Shown one piece after another: positions 40,851 to 50,767 of a stretch of 64,000 bases of DNA. The notes beneath the pieces are model-generated. The model was not told where the DNA came from, searched no databases, and was given only the letters and a program-made list of their open reading frames with translations. The position numbers and the translations under genes are program-made. Each line of letters begins with the position of its first letter. Position 1 is the first letter of the stretch. The stretch lies in NCBI RefSeq assembly GCF_031085375.1, contig NZ_JAVCWF010000001.1, positions 1,984,001 to 2,048,000 on the forward strand. The letters run 5' to 3'. This DNA is from Lactiplantibacillus brownii. Its GTDB lineage: Bacteria > Bacillota > Bacilli > Lactobacillales > Lactobacillaceae.

Positions 40851-40886
40851 AAAAAAGGCGCAGATAACGAATTGTTATCGCGTCTG
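40851..40886 (-). terminator. Terminator of the glucose permease gene
   Basis: GCGATAAC pairs with GTTATC-GCG (one bulge), followed by six Ts on the minus strand. Confidence 0.75.
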
Positions 40887-40942
40887 ATTGCGTTTTAGAC
40901 CTTTTTAAAATAATTTAATTAATTTTCAGGTAAAACTTTTTA

Positions 40943-41800
40943 CTAAGCCTTCATCAAGGATAGGGCGACCCCACCAATAATAACCAAGATAGACCCCACG
41001 ATGACATACACCATTTCCCGTTTCGTTTTACGCTCACCTAACAAATAGATGCTCCCGAAAGTTGAAATAACGATGCCCATTTGTGAAAGTGAGTACGCAA
41101 TCGCTTGACCGATTTGAGCCATGGCCATGAACATAAATAAATTTCCAACGCCCCAAACCAAACCAGTGATGATGTTTCGATAAGTAGCTCGTTGTGTCCA
41201 TGGTTTGTCTTTAAAGGACCAAACTAAGGCCCCTATCAACATCCCAATCGCTTGTGGCATTACGACCGCTTGCGCATCAACATTCCCATAATGCACGACA
41301 ATCGTGTAACCTGCATAGCCAATCGTTGATAAAATCAGTGCCCGAATTCCGACGCCCCAATTTTCAGATAGCCGGCGATTCGGATCAGAACGGTCTGTTA
41401 AAGAGGTCAAAACTGCCCCAGCAATCAAGACGATCACTGAGATTGACCCAATCCAATACATCTTGCCATGCCATTCATTGAACAGCAATACTCCGGCTAA
41501 GGCGTTGGCCACTAACTGCATCCCGGTCGACATTGGGGTGGTCCGCGAAATCCCAATTGCTTTCATTGATGTGAACTGTTGTCCTTGCCCAACACTCCAG
41601 AACAAACCGGAAATAATCCCGGTGACCCAGACCGCCGTGGTTAAGGATGGTTGTTTCACAATCCAAAGAATGAGCCCAAAGACCAAAGCACCCATTGTCA
41701 TACCAAGGGTCTGTTGCCGCGCAGAACCGCCCATATGACCACTAATTAAGCCGATACTACCCCACGCAATTGCAGGAATCAGTGCAATTAGAATTCCCAT
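40943..41800 (-). CDS. glcU: Glucose/ribose porter family sugar uptake permease
   Basis: 285 residues with about ten membrane helices and no large loop, starting MGILIALIPAIAWGSIGLIS. Such GRP-family permeases take up glucose (GlcU) or ribose (RbsU) by proton symport. Typical GRP blocks are GQGQQFTSMKAIGISRTTPMSTG and LSQMGIVISTFGSIYLLGERKTKREM. Position just upstream of pgi on the same strand favours glucose. A terminator separates it from pgi. Confidence 0.85.
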   Translation of the reverse strand: MGILIALIPAIAWGSIGLISGHMGGSARQQTLGMTMGALVFGLILWIVKQPSLTTAVWVTGIISGLFWSVGQGQQFTSMKAIGISRTTPMSTGMQLVANALAGVLLFNEWHGKMYWIGSISVIVLIAGAVLTSLTDRSDPNRRLSENWGVGIRALILSTIGYAGYTIVVHYGNVDAQAVVMPQAIGMLIGALVWSFKDKPWTQRATYRNIITGLVWGVGNLFMFMAMAQIGQAIAYSLSQMGIVISTFGSIYLLGERKTKREMVYVIVGSILVIIGGVALSLMKA

Positions 41801-41952
41801 TAATCATAATCCTCATTTCTATTTTTTCTCTCATGCCTAACGACAAGAAATAAGTTTATCAGGAAAGTAACCGTTTTACCAGTCTTAAATAGCGTTCACA
41901 GCTGAAATATAATTATTTTTATATTTTCATGAATTCGTTTTCTTTATCAATA

Positions 41953-41983
41953 GAGACCGTTTTCAAGTAATGAAAACGGCCTC
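41953..41983. other. Stable hairpin between rlmI and the permease gene
   Basis: GAGACCGTTTTC pairs with GAAAACGGCCTC around a 7-nt loop. It lies 45 bp past the methyltransferase stop but no T-run follows on either strand. It may be a weak terminator, an RNA-end stabiliser or a leader structure of the permease gene. Confidence 0.55.
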
Positions 41984-42027
41984 CAAAATTCGGTTTAAAT
42001 TTTTTTTATTTAAGCTGTTATTTTGCC

Positions 42028-43209
42028 CTATTTATCTAATGTTAGGACCAAAACCTTCAAATAGTTGCTGGCTAAGTAAGCTTTACGCGTGACAAAATCA
42101 TCCGGTAAACGGAACGTAGCGGTAACCGTATATGTTCGATCACTACCAATAAAGGCATCACTGACGGCTTCATTGAATCGCTTCATGGAGAAATTATTGG
42201 CGGTCGTTGCCACGACTAATTGGCCTTCACGCCGAACCGTTGGCAAAGCTTGTGCCAATAAATCGGTTAAATCGGTCGCTACTTGGAACTTTTGCTTCTT
42301 TACTCGTGCAAAAGTTGGCGCAGTGACCACAACCACATCGTAGCTCAAATGATGCTTGGCCGTGTAATCCAAATAATTTGGCACTTCAATCGTCCGAATC
42401 TCGTGCTTATCTGGATCGATGTTGTTCATCGCCAATTGTTCCGCAGTCGCCGAAGCACCCTTCTTATTGGTTTCAATAGAAATCGTTTTAGCGGCGCCGG
42501 CCACAGCCGCAGCAGCCGTAATACCATTCTCTTGACTGAATAAGTTTAAAACCGTCTTCCCTTGTAATTCAGCACCAGCCAACCATTCTCGAATTGGACG
42601 CATATCTAATAACAGGCCCGTATTGAGATCATCTTGTAAATGAACAGGATAAGTCACATTACCTTCCGTCACCAATAAAGGTTCTGGCGCAGCCGTCCCC
42701 GTCACAAGTTGGCTCTTCAAGTTGGCTTCACCAACATTGAAACGTAACTTCGCATAAATCCCCTTAAACTGGTGATCAGTGGCCGTCTCAAATGCAGCAT
42801 AGAGCATTTCACGTTGTTGATAAACGCCTTCAGCGTACCATGTGAACACATAATAGTCGTTGTAACGATCGATCGTCACGCCACCTAAACCATCACCGGC
42901 CGCATTGAAAACACGTTGTGGTAAGTTTTCAGCCATCGTCGTTTCACGGCGAACTAACGCCGTCTTGAATAACTTACGGAAATAATCGACCGTTGGTGTC
43001 TGCGTTTCATCCACACTCAGCACCCAACCCAATTGCCGACGATGCTTGGCAATCAAGGCATAGCCCATAAATTGTGAACTCGCCATTAAGGTCACAAAGG
43101 ACCCATCCGTCAATTTCATGCTAGGATCTTTTAAATCATCTTCCACAAGTAACGGATAACCGTCTTTAACTTTACGTTGGGAATTCCCAGTAATTTGTAC
43201 TTTTTGCAT
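42028..43209 (-). CDS. rlmI: Class I rRNA (cytosine-C5)-methyltransferase, RlmI-like
   Basis: 393 residues: N-terminal PUA domain (about 1-70), then a linker and a SAM-dependent methyltransferase domain with TVLNLFSQENGITAAAAVAG (SAM loop, about 219-238) and VVVTAPTFARVKK in place of the usual catalytic segment. The family modifies 23S rRNA. Several motif residues differ from the E. coli enzyme (for example FSQENG for FSYTGG), so the exact target is not certain. Confidence 0.8.
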   Translation of the reverse strand: MQKVQITGNSQRKVKDGYPLLVEDDLKDPSMKLTDGSFVTLMASSQFMGYALIAKHRRQLGWVLSVDETQTPTVDYFRKLFKTALVRRETTMAENLPQRVFNAAGDGLGGVTIDRYNDYYVFTWYAEGVYQQREMLYAAFETATDHQFKGIYAKLRFNVGEANLKSQLVTGTAAPEPLLVTEGNVTYPVHLQDDLNTGLLLDMRPIREWLAGAELQGKTVLNLFSQENGITAAAAVAGAAKTISIETNKKGASATAEQLAMNNIDPDKHEIRTIEVPNYLDYTAKHHLSYDVVVVTAPTFARVKKQKFQVATDLTDLLAQALPTVRREGQLVVATTANNFSMKRFNEAVSDAFIGSDRTYTVTATFRLPDDFVTRKAYLASNYLKVLVLTLDK

Positions 43210-43437
43210 ATGTTGTTGCTCCTATTCGTTCAATTCTGATGAATCTAGTCTAACGCCATCAAGGTGACTAGATTTTAACTTACTTATCTAAAATAGCGGT
43301 AAATCGCTGTTCACAGCCATGTTAAGAGTAACATATTCGCGGCATCAGCGCGACTACAAGTTGTGCGTTGACCCCGTTTTATTCAACAAAAAAGTGATCC
43401 AAGCAAAACACACTCAGACCACGCTTTCAGTGCTAGT

Positions 43438-44955
43438 TTAATCTTCAATAATTGGCTTATCAAAGCCTTTATCCGGAAATGTTACCGTGAAGCAGGTTCC
43501 TTGATTTGGTTCACTCTTGACTTCAATCGACCCACCATGTTGTTGGACTAATTGATGTGAGATGGCCAAGCCTAAGCCCGATTCACCATACTTCGTGTTT
43601 TTCCGTGAAGGATCAGCCTTGTAATACCGTTCCCAAATGTTCTTCACTTGATCAGGCGTCATCCCAATCCCATGATCTTGAACAGTCACCACGGCAGCGT
43701 GATCCGTTCGACGCGCCGTCACTTCGATCGTCCCTTTTTGTGAGAACTGAATCGCATTTTGCATGATATTGAATAACACTTGTACGAATCGGTCATAATC
43801 AGCCCACACCGGCAGTTCATCGGGTGCCGTCAGTTTAAATTGATCTTCTGAAGCAGCCGCCTTCTTTGTGAGTTGTTCAACTAAGTTGTGTAAAACTTCA
43901 GTCCCATCAAAATTGGTCTTATTTAAAGCAATCTGACCGGTCCGAATCTTTTCATAATCTAAGTTCTCGTTGACCAACCGAATCAAGCGTTTCGTTTCAT
44001 TTTGCATCAGCTCGATCGAATGAGCCTTATCCTCTTCTGGAATGGCGTCATAAGCCAAGCCCTCAAGAATCCCATTGATCGTTGTTAATGGCGTCCGCAT
44101 TTCGTGCGCTGCGTCAGCCATAAATTCACGCCGCCGTTTCTCTTGGCGTTTGATTTCTTCATTAGAAGACCGTAAAGAATTCACCATGCCATTGAAATCA
44201 TCCGCCAAGTCGTCAATTTCATCCTTGTGATTACTCTCAACTTGAATATCGAAATCACCACTCGCCACTGAATGGGTAGCGTACCGCAAGCGATTAATTC
44301 GCCGAACAGAATAGCGAGCCAAAATGTAACTCAGTAGTAACGCTGCGATACCGGAAACAAGCAACGCAATGAACAAATTATTTTCGATTTGTTGTTCATT
44401 CGCTTGTAACGTTTGTTCAAACGACCCCATCGAAATCGCGCCGACAAACTTCTTGGTCGTGCCACTCTTATAGAACAATGGCACTAAGACATCAATCGTC
44501 CGTAATGACGGTGTATTCACGGGGCGATCATGGTTACGAGATTTGAACGACACGTGTGGTGACTTGGTGATCGTCTTATTTTGTTTCAACTTTTTCCAGT
44601 CAGCAATCGAAATACTAGGCGCATAGAATGAGCCACTGGGCGCACTATTCAATCCCATCGAAGTCGGATAAACGACCTTCTTATTCGCATCGTATACTGA
44701 AAAATGAATATGTTGATCACGTAAAATTGCGGTCCCATCATTTAAGAATTGTTGGTTAAAACCCACCACTTTTTTCGTTTGTGTATTGTAACGAATCGCT
44801 TCTTTTTCAATACTAGTGGCATACTGCTGGAGTTGTTGCCAAGAATTCTGGTAAATCATGGTTTTAGTGGTTCGAATAAACGCAAAACCTAACACAACGA
44901 TCACCGTGATGATCACCGCAAAAAACGCGAGCATTTGTTGGTAGATCAGTTTCAT
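43438..44955 (-). CDS. Sensor histidine kinase
   Basis: 505 residues: membrane helix 1 (about 7-28), an extracellular sensor of about 155 residues, helix 2 (about 185-207), HAMP (about 208-262), then HisKA with the phosphorylated His in ADAAHEMRTPLTTING (about 280-295) and the ATPase domain with NIMQNAIQFSQKG, DHGIGM and GLGLAIS. It overlaps the response-regulator gene by 4 bp. The signal sensed is unknown. Confidence 0.92.
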   Translation of the reverse strand: MKLIYQQMLAFFAVIITVIVVLGFAFIRTTKTMIYQNSWQQLQQYATSIEKEAIRYNTQTKKVVGFNQQFLNDGTAILRDQHIHFSVYDANKKVVYPTSMGLNSAPSGSFYAPSISIADWKKLKQNKTITKSPHVSFKSRNHDRPVNTPSLRTIDVLVPLFYKSGTTKKFVGAISMGSFEQTLQANEQQIENNLFIALLVSGIAALLLSYILARYSVRRINRLRYATHSVASGDFDIQVESNHKDEIDDLADDFNGMVNSLRSSNEEIKRQEKRRREFMADAAHEMRTPLTTINGILEGLAYDAIPEEDKAHSIELMQNETKRLIRLVNENLDYEKIRTGQIALNKTNFDGTEVLHNLVEQLTKKAAASEDQFKLTAPDELPVWADYDRFVQVLFNIMQNAIQFSQKGTIEVTARRTDHAAVVTVQDHGIGMTPDQVKNIWERYYKADPSRKNTKYGESGLGLAISHQLVQQHGGSIEVKSEPNQGTCFTVTFPDKGFDKPIIED

Positions 44956-45680
44956 TTAGCGTCAACTCCACTATCATCGAACTTGTATCCAACCCCCCAG
45001 ACCGTTTGAATGATTTGAGGACCAGCTTTTTCGATTTTCTGCCGTAACTTTTTGATATGTGCATCCACGGTCCGTTCATCACCGTAGTATTCATAATCCC
45101 AGACTAATTGGAGCAACTGCTCTCTGGAGAAGACTTGGCGCGGCTTTTGCGCTAACGTCTTTAACAAATCAAATTCCTTGGGTGTTAAATCTTCAATTTG
45201 TTGACCAGCCAAATAGGCTTCACGTGTCTTAGTATTCAATTTAAAATGATCGGTTTGCACATCGAAATCACTGACGGCATCATCACCAACTTCGGTCGGT
45301 GTCGCCTTACCTAAATCGGCCCGCCGATGCAACGCTTTGATCCGTGCAATCAAAGTAATTGGTGAAAATGGCTTGGTCACATAATCATCCGCACCCATTT
45401 CCAAGCCTAAAACTTGATCACTTTCAGAATCTCGAGCAGTCAACATAATAATTGGTACAGTTGGTGATGCCTTGCGAATATCTGCACTAACCGCCATACC
45501 ATCTTTACCAGGCAAGTTGAGGTCCAACGTAATCATGTCCCAACTATCGACGTCTTCTTTAAACATCGAAACAGCTTCATTCCCATCATAGGCAAAATGA
45601 GCATCCCATTGTTCTTTCTTAAAAAACATTGCCATCATTTCAGAGACAGATTTATTGTCTTCAATCATTAATAATTTCAT
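44952..45680 (-). CDS. OmpR-family response regulator
   Basis: 242 residues: receiver domain with acidic EDN, phospho-acceptor Asp in MITLDLNLPGKDG, Thr in MLTARD and Lys in VTKPFSP, then a winged-helix output domain with ELTPKEFDLLKTLAQ-like and YYGDERTVDAHIKKLRQKI. GGAGG is correctly spaced for the ATG at 45680; the in-frame ATG two codons earlier is too close. It is coupled to the kinase gene by the ATGA overlap. Confidence 0.93.
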   Translation of the reverse strand: MKLLMIEDNKSVSEMMAMFFKKEQWDAHFAYDGNEAVSMFKEDVDSWDMITLDLNLPGKDGMAVSADIRKASPTVPIIMLTARDSESDQVLGLEMGADDYVTKPFSPITLIARIKALHRRADLGKATPTEVGDDAVSDFDVQTDHFKLNTKTREAYLAGQQIEDLTPKEFDLLKTLAQKPRQVFSREQLLQLVWDYEYYGDERTVDAHIKKLRQKIEKAGPQIIQTVWGVGYKFDDSGVDAK

Positions 45681-45964
45681 TATCATCGTCCTCCAAGTTT
45701 ATCGATTCTTATCTTCACGATAAATTTATACGATGTTCAGTAAATTGCCAAACATCTGACCTAAATCTAATCATACCCCACTTCGGGCTAATAATCAGTC
45801 CTAGTATATCAACAATTTTGTAACAAAGCGTGGCACAATTGTGAAAGAAATATGGCGATAATCATGGTTTCGACAAACTCAAACCCACTTTTCGGCGATA
45901 ATATCTTAAAAAACTGAAGCATTCCTGCTATATTAATATAGTAATAAAAAGGAGCAAATTAGCC

Positions 45965-46597
45965 ATGCAAACCCCAAGAATAAACCCGACAACCTTACAA
46001 CCAACTGCCTTTCAGACCATTTACGATGATGAGGATCAGTTACTCAACAACGCCCTGATTGCCGATCAACAAGTTACTGCTCAAACGAGTGAACATCCTA
46101 TTATTGAACAATGCCAGTTTGAGAACACGATTTTTACCCACAATCAGTTTTTTCGCGTTGAGGTGACCGATGTTATTTTCAAAAATTGTGACCTCTCGAA
46201 TTGTCAGTTTGAAAAATCAAGCTGGTATCGGGTGCATTTTATTAATTGCAAATTAGTTGGAACAACCTTTGATCAGAGCTTCTTTAAAGACATTCTATTT
46301 GAAGCCTGCAACTTAAATCTAGCCAATCTCAATGAAATGAAGCTGACGGGTGTGACGTTTAAAGCTAGCCGACTGACAGAAATCAACTGCATGGAAACTA
46401 GTCTTAAAACAACTCACCTGACAGACTGTGCCTTAGATAATGCCGATTTCACCAATACACCACTAAACAAAAGTGACCTTCGCAGTTGCCAATTCAAAGC
46501 ACTGCGCGTTCAACCCGTTGACTTGCGTGGCTGTCGTGTCAACGCTGAGCAGGCCTTATACTTTGCAAACCAATTTTTAGCCTTGCGCATTGACTAA
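45965..46597 (+). CDS. Pentapeptide-repeat protein
   Basis: 210 residues made almost wholly of pentapeptide repeats (about 47-190), for example FKNCDLSNCQFEKSSW and CALDNADFTNTPLNKSDL, which form a right-handed quadrilateral beta-helix. No signal peptide. Some such proteins mimic DNA and protect gyrase (Qnr, MfpA), but no specific Qnr hallmark can be claimed. AAGGAG precedes the start, and the sequence before it is AT-rich with TATATT. Confidence 0.85.
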   Translation: MQTPRINPTTLQPTAFQTIYDDEDQLLNNALIADQQVTAQTSEHPIIEQCQFENTIFTHNQFFRVEVTDVIFKNCDLSNCQFEKSSWYRVHFINCKLVGTTFDQSFFKDILFEACNLNLANLNEMKLTGVTFKASRLTEINCMETSLKTTHLTDCALDNADFTNTPLNKSDLRSCQFKALRVQPVDLRGCRVNAEQALYFANQFLALRID

Positions 46598-46624
46598 ACC
46601 ATGGCTTAATTTAATGGCAACTAG

Positions 46625-46655
46625 TAAAAAAGCGTCTCTCGCAGACGCTTTTTTA
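46625..46655. terminator. Bidirectional terminator
   Basis: AAAAGCGTCT pairs with AGACGCTTTT around a 6-nt loop. T-runs follow on both strands between two convergent genes. Confidence 0.9.
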
Positions 46656-46663
46656 TGCCACTC

Positions 46664-48007
46664 TTAATTTTTAAAAGAATGAATCGGTGCGGGAATATGC
46701 CCACCGCGTTGAATAAAGGTCGTTGGTTGACTGGGATTAATCGCCATGACAGGCGCTCGTCCGAATAAACCGCCAAACTCAACCGAATCACCAACGTCTT
46801 TGCCAACGGCAGGGATCACGCGGACCGCGGTCGTTTTATTATTAATCATGCCAATAGCCGCCTCATCCGCAATTAACCCACTGATGGTTGCGGCAGTCGT
46901 TGTACCAGGCACGGCAATCATGTCCAACCCAACCGAGCAAACCGCCGTCATCGCTTCAAGTTTTTCAATATTCAGCCGACCCGTACTGACGGCCCGGATC
47001 ATCTCGGCATCTTCAGAAACTGGAATAAAGGCCCCAGACAAACCACCTACATGCTCACAAGCCATGACGCCACCTTTTTTCACGGCATCATTGAGTAAAG
47101 CTAATGCCGCGGTCGTCCCTGGTGCACCCACACTTTCAAGGCCAATCTCTTCCAAGATTTCTGCGACAGAATCCCCCTCATTGGGCGTCGGCGCTAACGA
47201 CAAATCGACAATCCCAAAGGGGACGCCTAATCGTTCGGCCGCAATCGTGCCCACAAATTGTCCCATGCGCGTCACTTTGAAAGCGGTCTTCTTAATCTGC
47301 TCTGAAACGACATCAATCGTTTGACCACGAACCGCTTCTAAGGCCCGTTTAACCACACCCGGACCACTGATTCCGACATTAATCACACGGTCAGCTTCAC
47401 CGACACCGTGGAAGGCTCCCGCCATAAACGGATTATCATCCACCGCATTCGCAAACACGACCAAACTCATGCAATTGACGGGGTCCGTCGCAGCCAATTC
47501 CTTGATAATATGTCCCATGCGACCGACCGCGTCCAAATTAATGCCTGCACGCGTCGAACCAACATTGACCGAACTGCAGACCCGCTTCGTGCTCGCCAAT
47601 GCTTCTGGAATAGACGCGATCAACTTGTCATCACCGGATTGGCAGCCCTTTTGAACTAGCGCGGAAAAACCGCCAATTAAATCAATCCCAATTGCGGCCG
47701 CAGCCTGATCTAAAGTTTTAGCATAGGCCACGTAATCATGATCAGCACTGGCCGCGGCAACCATGGCAATCGGCGTGACCGCGATCCGCTTATTCACAAT
47801 TGGGATTCCATACTCACTTTGAATTTGGTCAGCAACGGTGACTAAATCACGCGCACTAGTCGTAATCTTGTCATAAATTTTTTGCCGCGCCCGCTTACCG
47901 TCACTGTCGATACAATCGAATAATGAAATTCCCATCGTAATCGTCCGAATGTCCAAATTTTCTTCGGCCACCATCTGAATCGTTTCTAAAATTGATTTGC
48001 TTTCCAT
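46664..48007 (-). CDS. UPF0210 / PFL-family protein
   Basis: 447 residues, starting [22 protein letters not shown]. The family is related to the glycyl-radical (PFL-like) fold but is of unknown function. Gly-rich conserved blocks include [14 protein letters not shown] and [19 protein letters not shown]. The gene begins 8 bp after an ACT-domain gene, a pairing that is conserved in Firmicutes and suggests amino-acid-responsive control of one activity. The ATG at 48007 is preferred over a TTG one codon earlier. Confidence 0.88.
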   Translation of the reverse strand: MESKSILETIQMVAEENLDIRTITMGISLFDCIDSDGKRARQKIYDKITTSARDLVTVADQIQSEYGIPIVNKRIAVTPIAMVAAASADHDYVAYAKTLDQAAAAIGIDLIGGFSALVQKGCQSGDDKLIASIPEALASTKRVCSSVNVGSTRAGINLDAVGRMGHIIKELAATDPVNCMSLVVFANAVDDNPFMAGAFHGVGEADRVINVGISGPGVVKRALEAVRGQTIDVVSEQIKKTAFKVTRMGQFVGTIAAERLGVPFGIVDLSLAPTPNEGDSVAEILEEIGLESVGAPGTTAALALLNDAVKKGGVMACEHVGGLSGAFIPVSEDAEMIRAVSTGRLNIEKLEAMTAVCSVGLDMIAVPGTTTAATISGLIADEAAIGMINNKTTAVRVIPAVGKDVGDSVEFGGLFGRAPVMAINPSQPTTFIQRGGHIPAPIHSFKN

Positions 48008-48015
48008 CAAGACAC

Positions 48016-48285
48016 CTACAATTTCTGGATGGCGTCAAAAACCGCCTGCCGTTGAATATGGATCGTCAAGCCTGTTTTGGTTGCCAACGCAGTCAGAGCC
48101 GTTTGCGCCGTCGCAAAATTCAAGGCGTGATCGTCCCATTCGCCAGCCAACATCATGGTGAAATTTTGCGCCATCAACGTTTGTGAAATATCGATAATAT
48201 TGATGTTCAATTCAGCTAATTCGTTAGCAACAGTCGCAACAATCCCAACTTGATCCTGCCCTACCACTGTAATAATTGCTTTCAT
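48016..48285 (-). CDS. ACT-domain protein (UPF0237)
   Basis: 89 residues forming a single ACT domain pair-like fold: [35 protein letters not shown] at the start. The frame is open upstream to 48444, but GGAGG lies before the ATG at 48285, where homology begins. Likely a small-molecule sensor for the following UPF0210 protein. Confidence 0.88.
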   Translation of the reverse strand: MKAIITVVGQDQVGIVATVANELAELNINIIDISQTLMAQNFTMMLAGEWDDHALNFATAQTALTALATKTGLTIHIQRQAVFDAIQKL

Positions 48286-48535
48286 CGTTTGATCCTCCAA
48301 ATTAAAATTTGATAAGAACTCAGTTGTCACTATCATAGCATGGTCCCCCATTTCTGGATACAGAAAGCTCATCTCAGTTGAAAATAACAAGGGCATGATA
48401 ATTGCGTGAAAAATCACTACGGCCAGGCCTGTTAGCCATGGCACTTTGTTATAATGAAAAGCGCTGGTTAATTTTCAGAATAGGGGTGCGAGACATGCAT
48501 TTAAAAGGACAATTTATTCAAGGGTGGGCGATTCG

Positions 48536-49462
48536 ATGACCACTCAACATCATTTACGTGGCGTGCTGCTTGCGAGTATCGCCTGCATTCTATGGGGCAT
48601 TTCGGGTGTCGCCGCGAGTACCCTCTTCATCCACAATCCACATATCACCCCACTTTGGTTAACTCAAATTCGGATGATTAGCGCTGGCATTATTATGCTG
48701 ATCTGGGCCCAACTCGCTGGCACCAAGCCCTTGGCAATTTGGCGACAACATCGTGATACGATTCAAGTCATCTGTTACGGCTTATTAGGGCTCATTCCTG
48801 TTCAACTTTGTTACTTTGAAGCAGTCAAAGTCGGCAACGCCCCAATTGCGACCATCATTCAATTTCTCGGACCATTTATTATTAGCATTTATTATTTCTT
48901 ATTCAAACACGTCAAGCCCCGACGTGCTGAAGCGATTGGTATGCTGATGGCTTTCGTTGGCACGCTATTAATTGTGACCCATGGGCATTTGAACAGTCTC
49001 GCCATTTCACCAGTCGTGCTTTTCTGGGGCGGCTTGTCAGCCATTGGTGTGGCTACGAATACCTTAATTCCACGGCCATTATTGCCAAAATACGGGGCCT
49101 TGACGATTACCGGTTGGGGTCTGTTAATCGCTGGCATTTTCTTAATGGTCATCAAACCCGCTTGGACGGTCTCTTTAAGCCTAAATGCTTTCGAATGGTT
49201 GCTGATTGTTGTCATCATTTTACTTGGAACGGTCGCGCCATTCTTCATGTTTGCACGTAGCCTCAGTGATATTTTACCTACAACCGCCAGTTTATTAGAT
49301 GCCTTTGAACCATTAGCCGCAACGATTTTTTCAGTCACTTTTTTAAATGTTCAATTGACTGGCTTTGACTTGTTTGGTGGTATCTTAATCATCTTGGCAG
49401 TAATGGCACTATCCATGAACGTCCGTAAAATGATGGCACGCTTACATCGTCAAACAGATTAG
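48536..49462 (+). CDS. EamA/DMT-family permease
   Basis: 308 residues with ten membrane helices in two EamA repeats (about 8-145 and 155-297). The family exports amino acids, metabolites or drugs. AGGGTGGG lies 7 nt before the ATG at 48536; a GTG at 48524 in the same frame has no spaced site. No terminator is seen before the tmRNA promoter that follows directly. Confidence 0.85.
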   Translation: MTTQHHLRGVLLASIACILWGISGVAASTLFIHNPHITPLWLTQIRMISAGIIMLIWAQLAGTKPLAIWRQHRDTIQVICYGLLGLIPVQLCYFEAVKVGNAPIATIIQFLGPFIISIYYFLFKHVKPRRAEAIGMLMAFVGTLLIVTHGHLNSLAISPVVLFWGGLSAIGVATNTLIPRPLLPKYGALTITGWGLLIAGIFLMVIKPAWTVSLSLNAFEWLLIVVIILLGTVAPFFMFARSLSDILPTTASLLDAFEPLAATIFSVTFLNVQLTGFDLFGGILIILAVMALSMNVRKMMARLHRQTD

Positions 49463-49491
49463 TTGGCAGTCGCCAGCGACTATGCTAAACT
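49463..49491 (+). promoter_or_regulatory. Promoter of tmRNA
   Basis: TTGGCA (49463-49468), a 17-bp spacer and an extended -10 TGCTAAACT (49483-49491), about 18 bp before the mature 5' end. The -35 begins right after the permease stop. Confidence 0.7.
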
Positions 49492-49508
49492 ATGATTGTA
49501 TCGAATTT

Positions 49509-49874
49509 GGGGATGTTCTGGATTCGACAGGTATAGTTTGAGTTCGGATTGCGATTCGTGGTTGTGCCACGTAAAACCACTCAGTTTATTTATAACTGCA
49601 AAAAATAATAACAATTCTTACGCTTTAGCTGCCTAAACAGCGCTAACCGTAGATCCTCCTGAGATCGTCCATGTCTCAGATCTGGGTCCTAAATTAAGTG
49701 GACTTACGCTCAATGCTCACACCTGAAGTAGCGAGAAGAGATTAATCGGGTTAGTCATTACTGGGTGCCCTGACATGCGGCGTTTGTAATGGCGAATTTC
49801 AAATAGTATGCCTATGATCGTAGATATCCGAAGGGCAATATGCTTGGACGCGAGTTCGACTCTCGCCATCTCCA
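49509..49874 (+). ncRNA. ssrA: tmRNA (10Sa RNA)
   Basis: About 366 nt. The tRNA-like ends pair (GGGGATG with CATCTCC) and the T-arm TTCGACTC is present. The tag reading frame at 49598-49636 encodes AKNNNNSYALAA and then stops. It rescues stalled ribosomes with SmpB and marks the products for proteolysis. CCA is not encoded. A terminator (49907-49939) follows. Confidence 0.97.
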
Positions 49875-49906
49875 TAACAGTTAGTCACCTACCAGAACAG
49901 GTGCGC

Positions 49907-49939
49907 AGGAATGCCGGTATGACGGCATTCCTTTTTTTG
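49907..49939 (+). terminator. Terminator of tmRNA
   Basis: AGGAATGCCG pairs with CGGCATTCCT around a 6-nt loop, followed by seven Ts. Confidence 0.93.
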
Positions 49940-49975
49940 TTTTAAGAACCAATGAGAAGCTGTTAGAAGGTAAAA

Positions 49976-49996
49976 GGGAACATTTAGGGAACATTT
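49976..49996. repeat. Direct repeat of GGGAACATTT
   Basis: Two exact copies (49976-49985, 49987-49996) separated by one base, 100 bp past the tmRNA 3' end. Such direct repeats near a tmRNA gene resemble integrase arm-type sites. No integrase is present. Confidence 0.5.
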
Positions 49997-50040
49997 CAAA
50001 ATACAAGATCAAGTCGGGCAAACAGGACTAATAGGACTCT

Positions 50041-50080
50041 AAAAAGAAGCACTTCCCCATCATGCGGAGGTGCTTCTTTT
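50041..50080. terminator. Strong hairpin, probably a bidirectional terminator
   Basis: AGAAGCAC-TCC pairs with GGAGGTGCTTCT around CATCATGC; T-runs occur on both sides. It does not directly follow any gene, so it may be the remnant end of a lost one. Confidence 0.65.
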
Positions 50081-50095
50081 AACAGTTTTGTAAGC

Positions 50096-50131
50096 AAAAA
50101 GCCACTAACCCATAAAATCAAGTTGGTGGCG
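50096..50131 (-). terminator. Terminator of the ECF S-component gene
   Basis: GCCACCAAC pairs with GTTAGTGGC (one G-U) and is followed by five Ts on the minus strand, 6 bp past the stop. Confidence 0.8.
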
Positions 50132-50136
50132 TAAAT

Positions 50137-50691
50137 TTAGTTAAAGCGTGTCCGGCTAAAACCAAGCTGACACAATAATTTATAAATAAGCGGGACTAAA
50201 ATAAAACAAGCAATCGAATTGATGGTCGCTGCCAATAGACTTGAAAACGCGCCAATCATCGCAACTTTCAAAGACGTCCCGGCCATCAAAGCAACGATCA
50301 CGCCGTTGCCCCAAGAAGTCAGAATCTTGACGACTCCGGCGGCCAGTGAAACAAGATAGAGTTTCGATAGGTGCTGTTCATCATAGCCAATTAGTTGGAA
50401 AAATAAACTAACGGTTGCCGCCAAAATGATGGCTTCCAAAACGGTTAGCCATGCGGTTGCCGCATAACCATTTAAAATATCAAATAGTCCTAAACCAATC
50501 GCTCCGGCCGTGGCGCCATAGCCGAATCCCAATTGCATCACCGCAATCACCGTCAAAATATTGCCAAAGTGAATGAAAGGTCGGCCAACGATTGCAGGTA
50601 ATGGAATCCTTAAAATACTAATACCGATAAAAATAATTGCTGCAAATAGCCCTGCAAACACTAACTTCCTTAACCGCGCGTTCTTTCCCAT
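50137..50691 (-). CDS. ECF transporter S component
   Basis: 184 residues with six membrane helices, as in substrate-binding S components of group II ECF vitamin transporters. A conserved start GKNARLRKLVFAGLFAAIIF precedes RPFIHFGNI. S components pair with a shared EcfAAT module encoded elsewhere. No riboswitch is visible upstream, so the vitamin is not identified; a HmpT- or thiamine-precursor-type substrate is one possibility. AGAGGGA supports the ATG at 50691; the frame is open to 50724. Confidence 0.82.
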   Translation of the reverse strand: MGKNARLRKLVFAGLFAAIIFIGISILRIPLPAIVGRPFIHFGNILTVIAVMQLGFGYGATAGAIGLGLFDILNGYAATAWLTVLEAIILAATVSLFFQLIGYDEQHLSKLYLVSLAAGVVKILTSWGNGVIVALMAGTSLKVAMIGAFSSLLAATINSIACFILVPLIYKLLCQLGFSRTRFN

Positions 50692-50767
50692 AAGATCCCT
50701 CTTCCAATAGTTTACTAATTTCATTTTAATGCAATTCTAGGATAAAGCAACGTGTTATTCCATGATC

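Noticed and set aside
48286..48444. N-terminal extension of the ACT-domain protein
   Set aside because: It has no ribosome-binding site and no relation to the ACT fold; GGAGG sits before the internal ATG.
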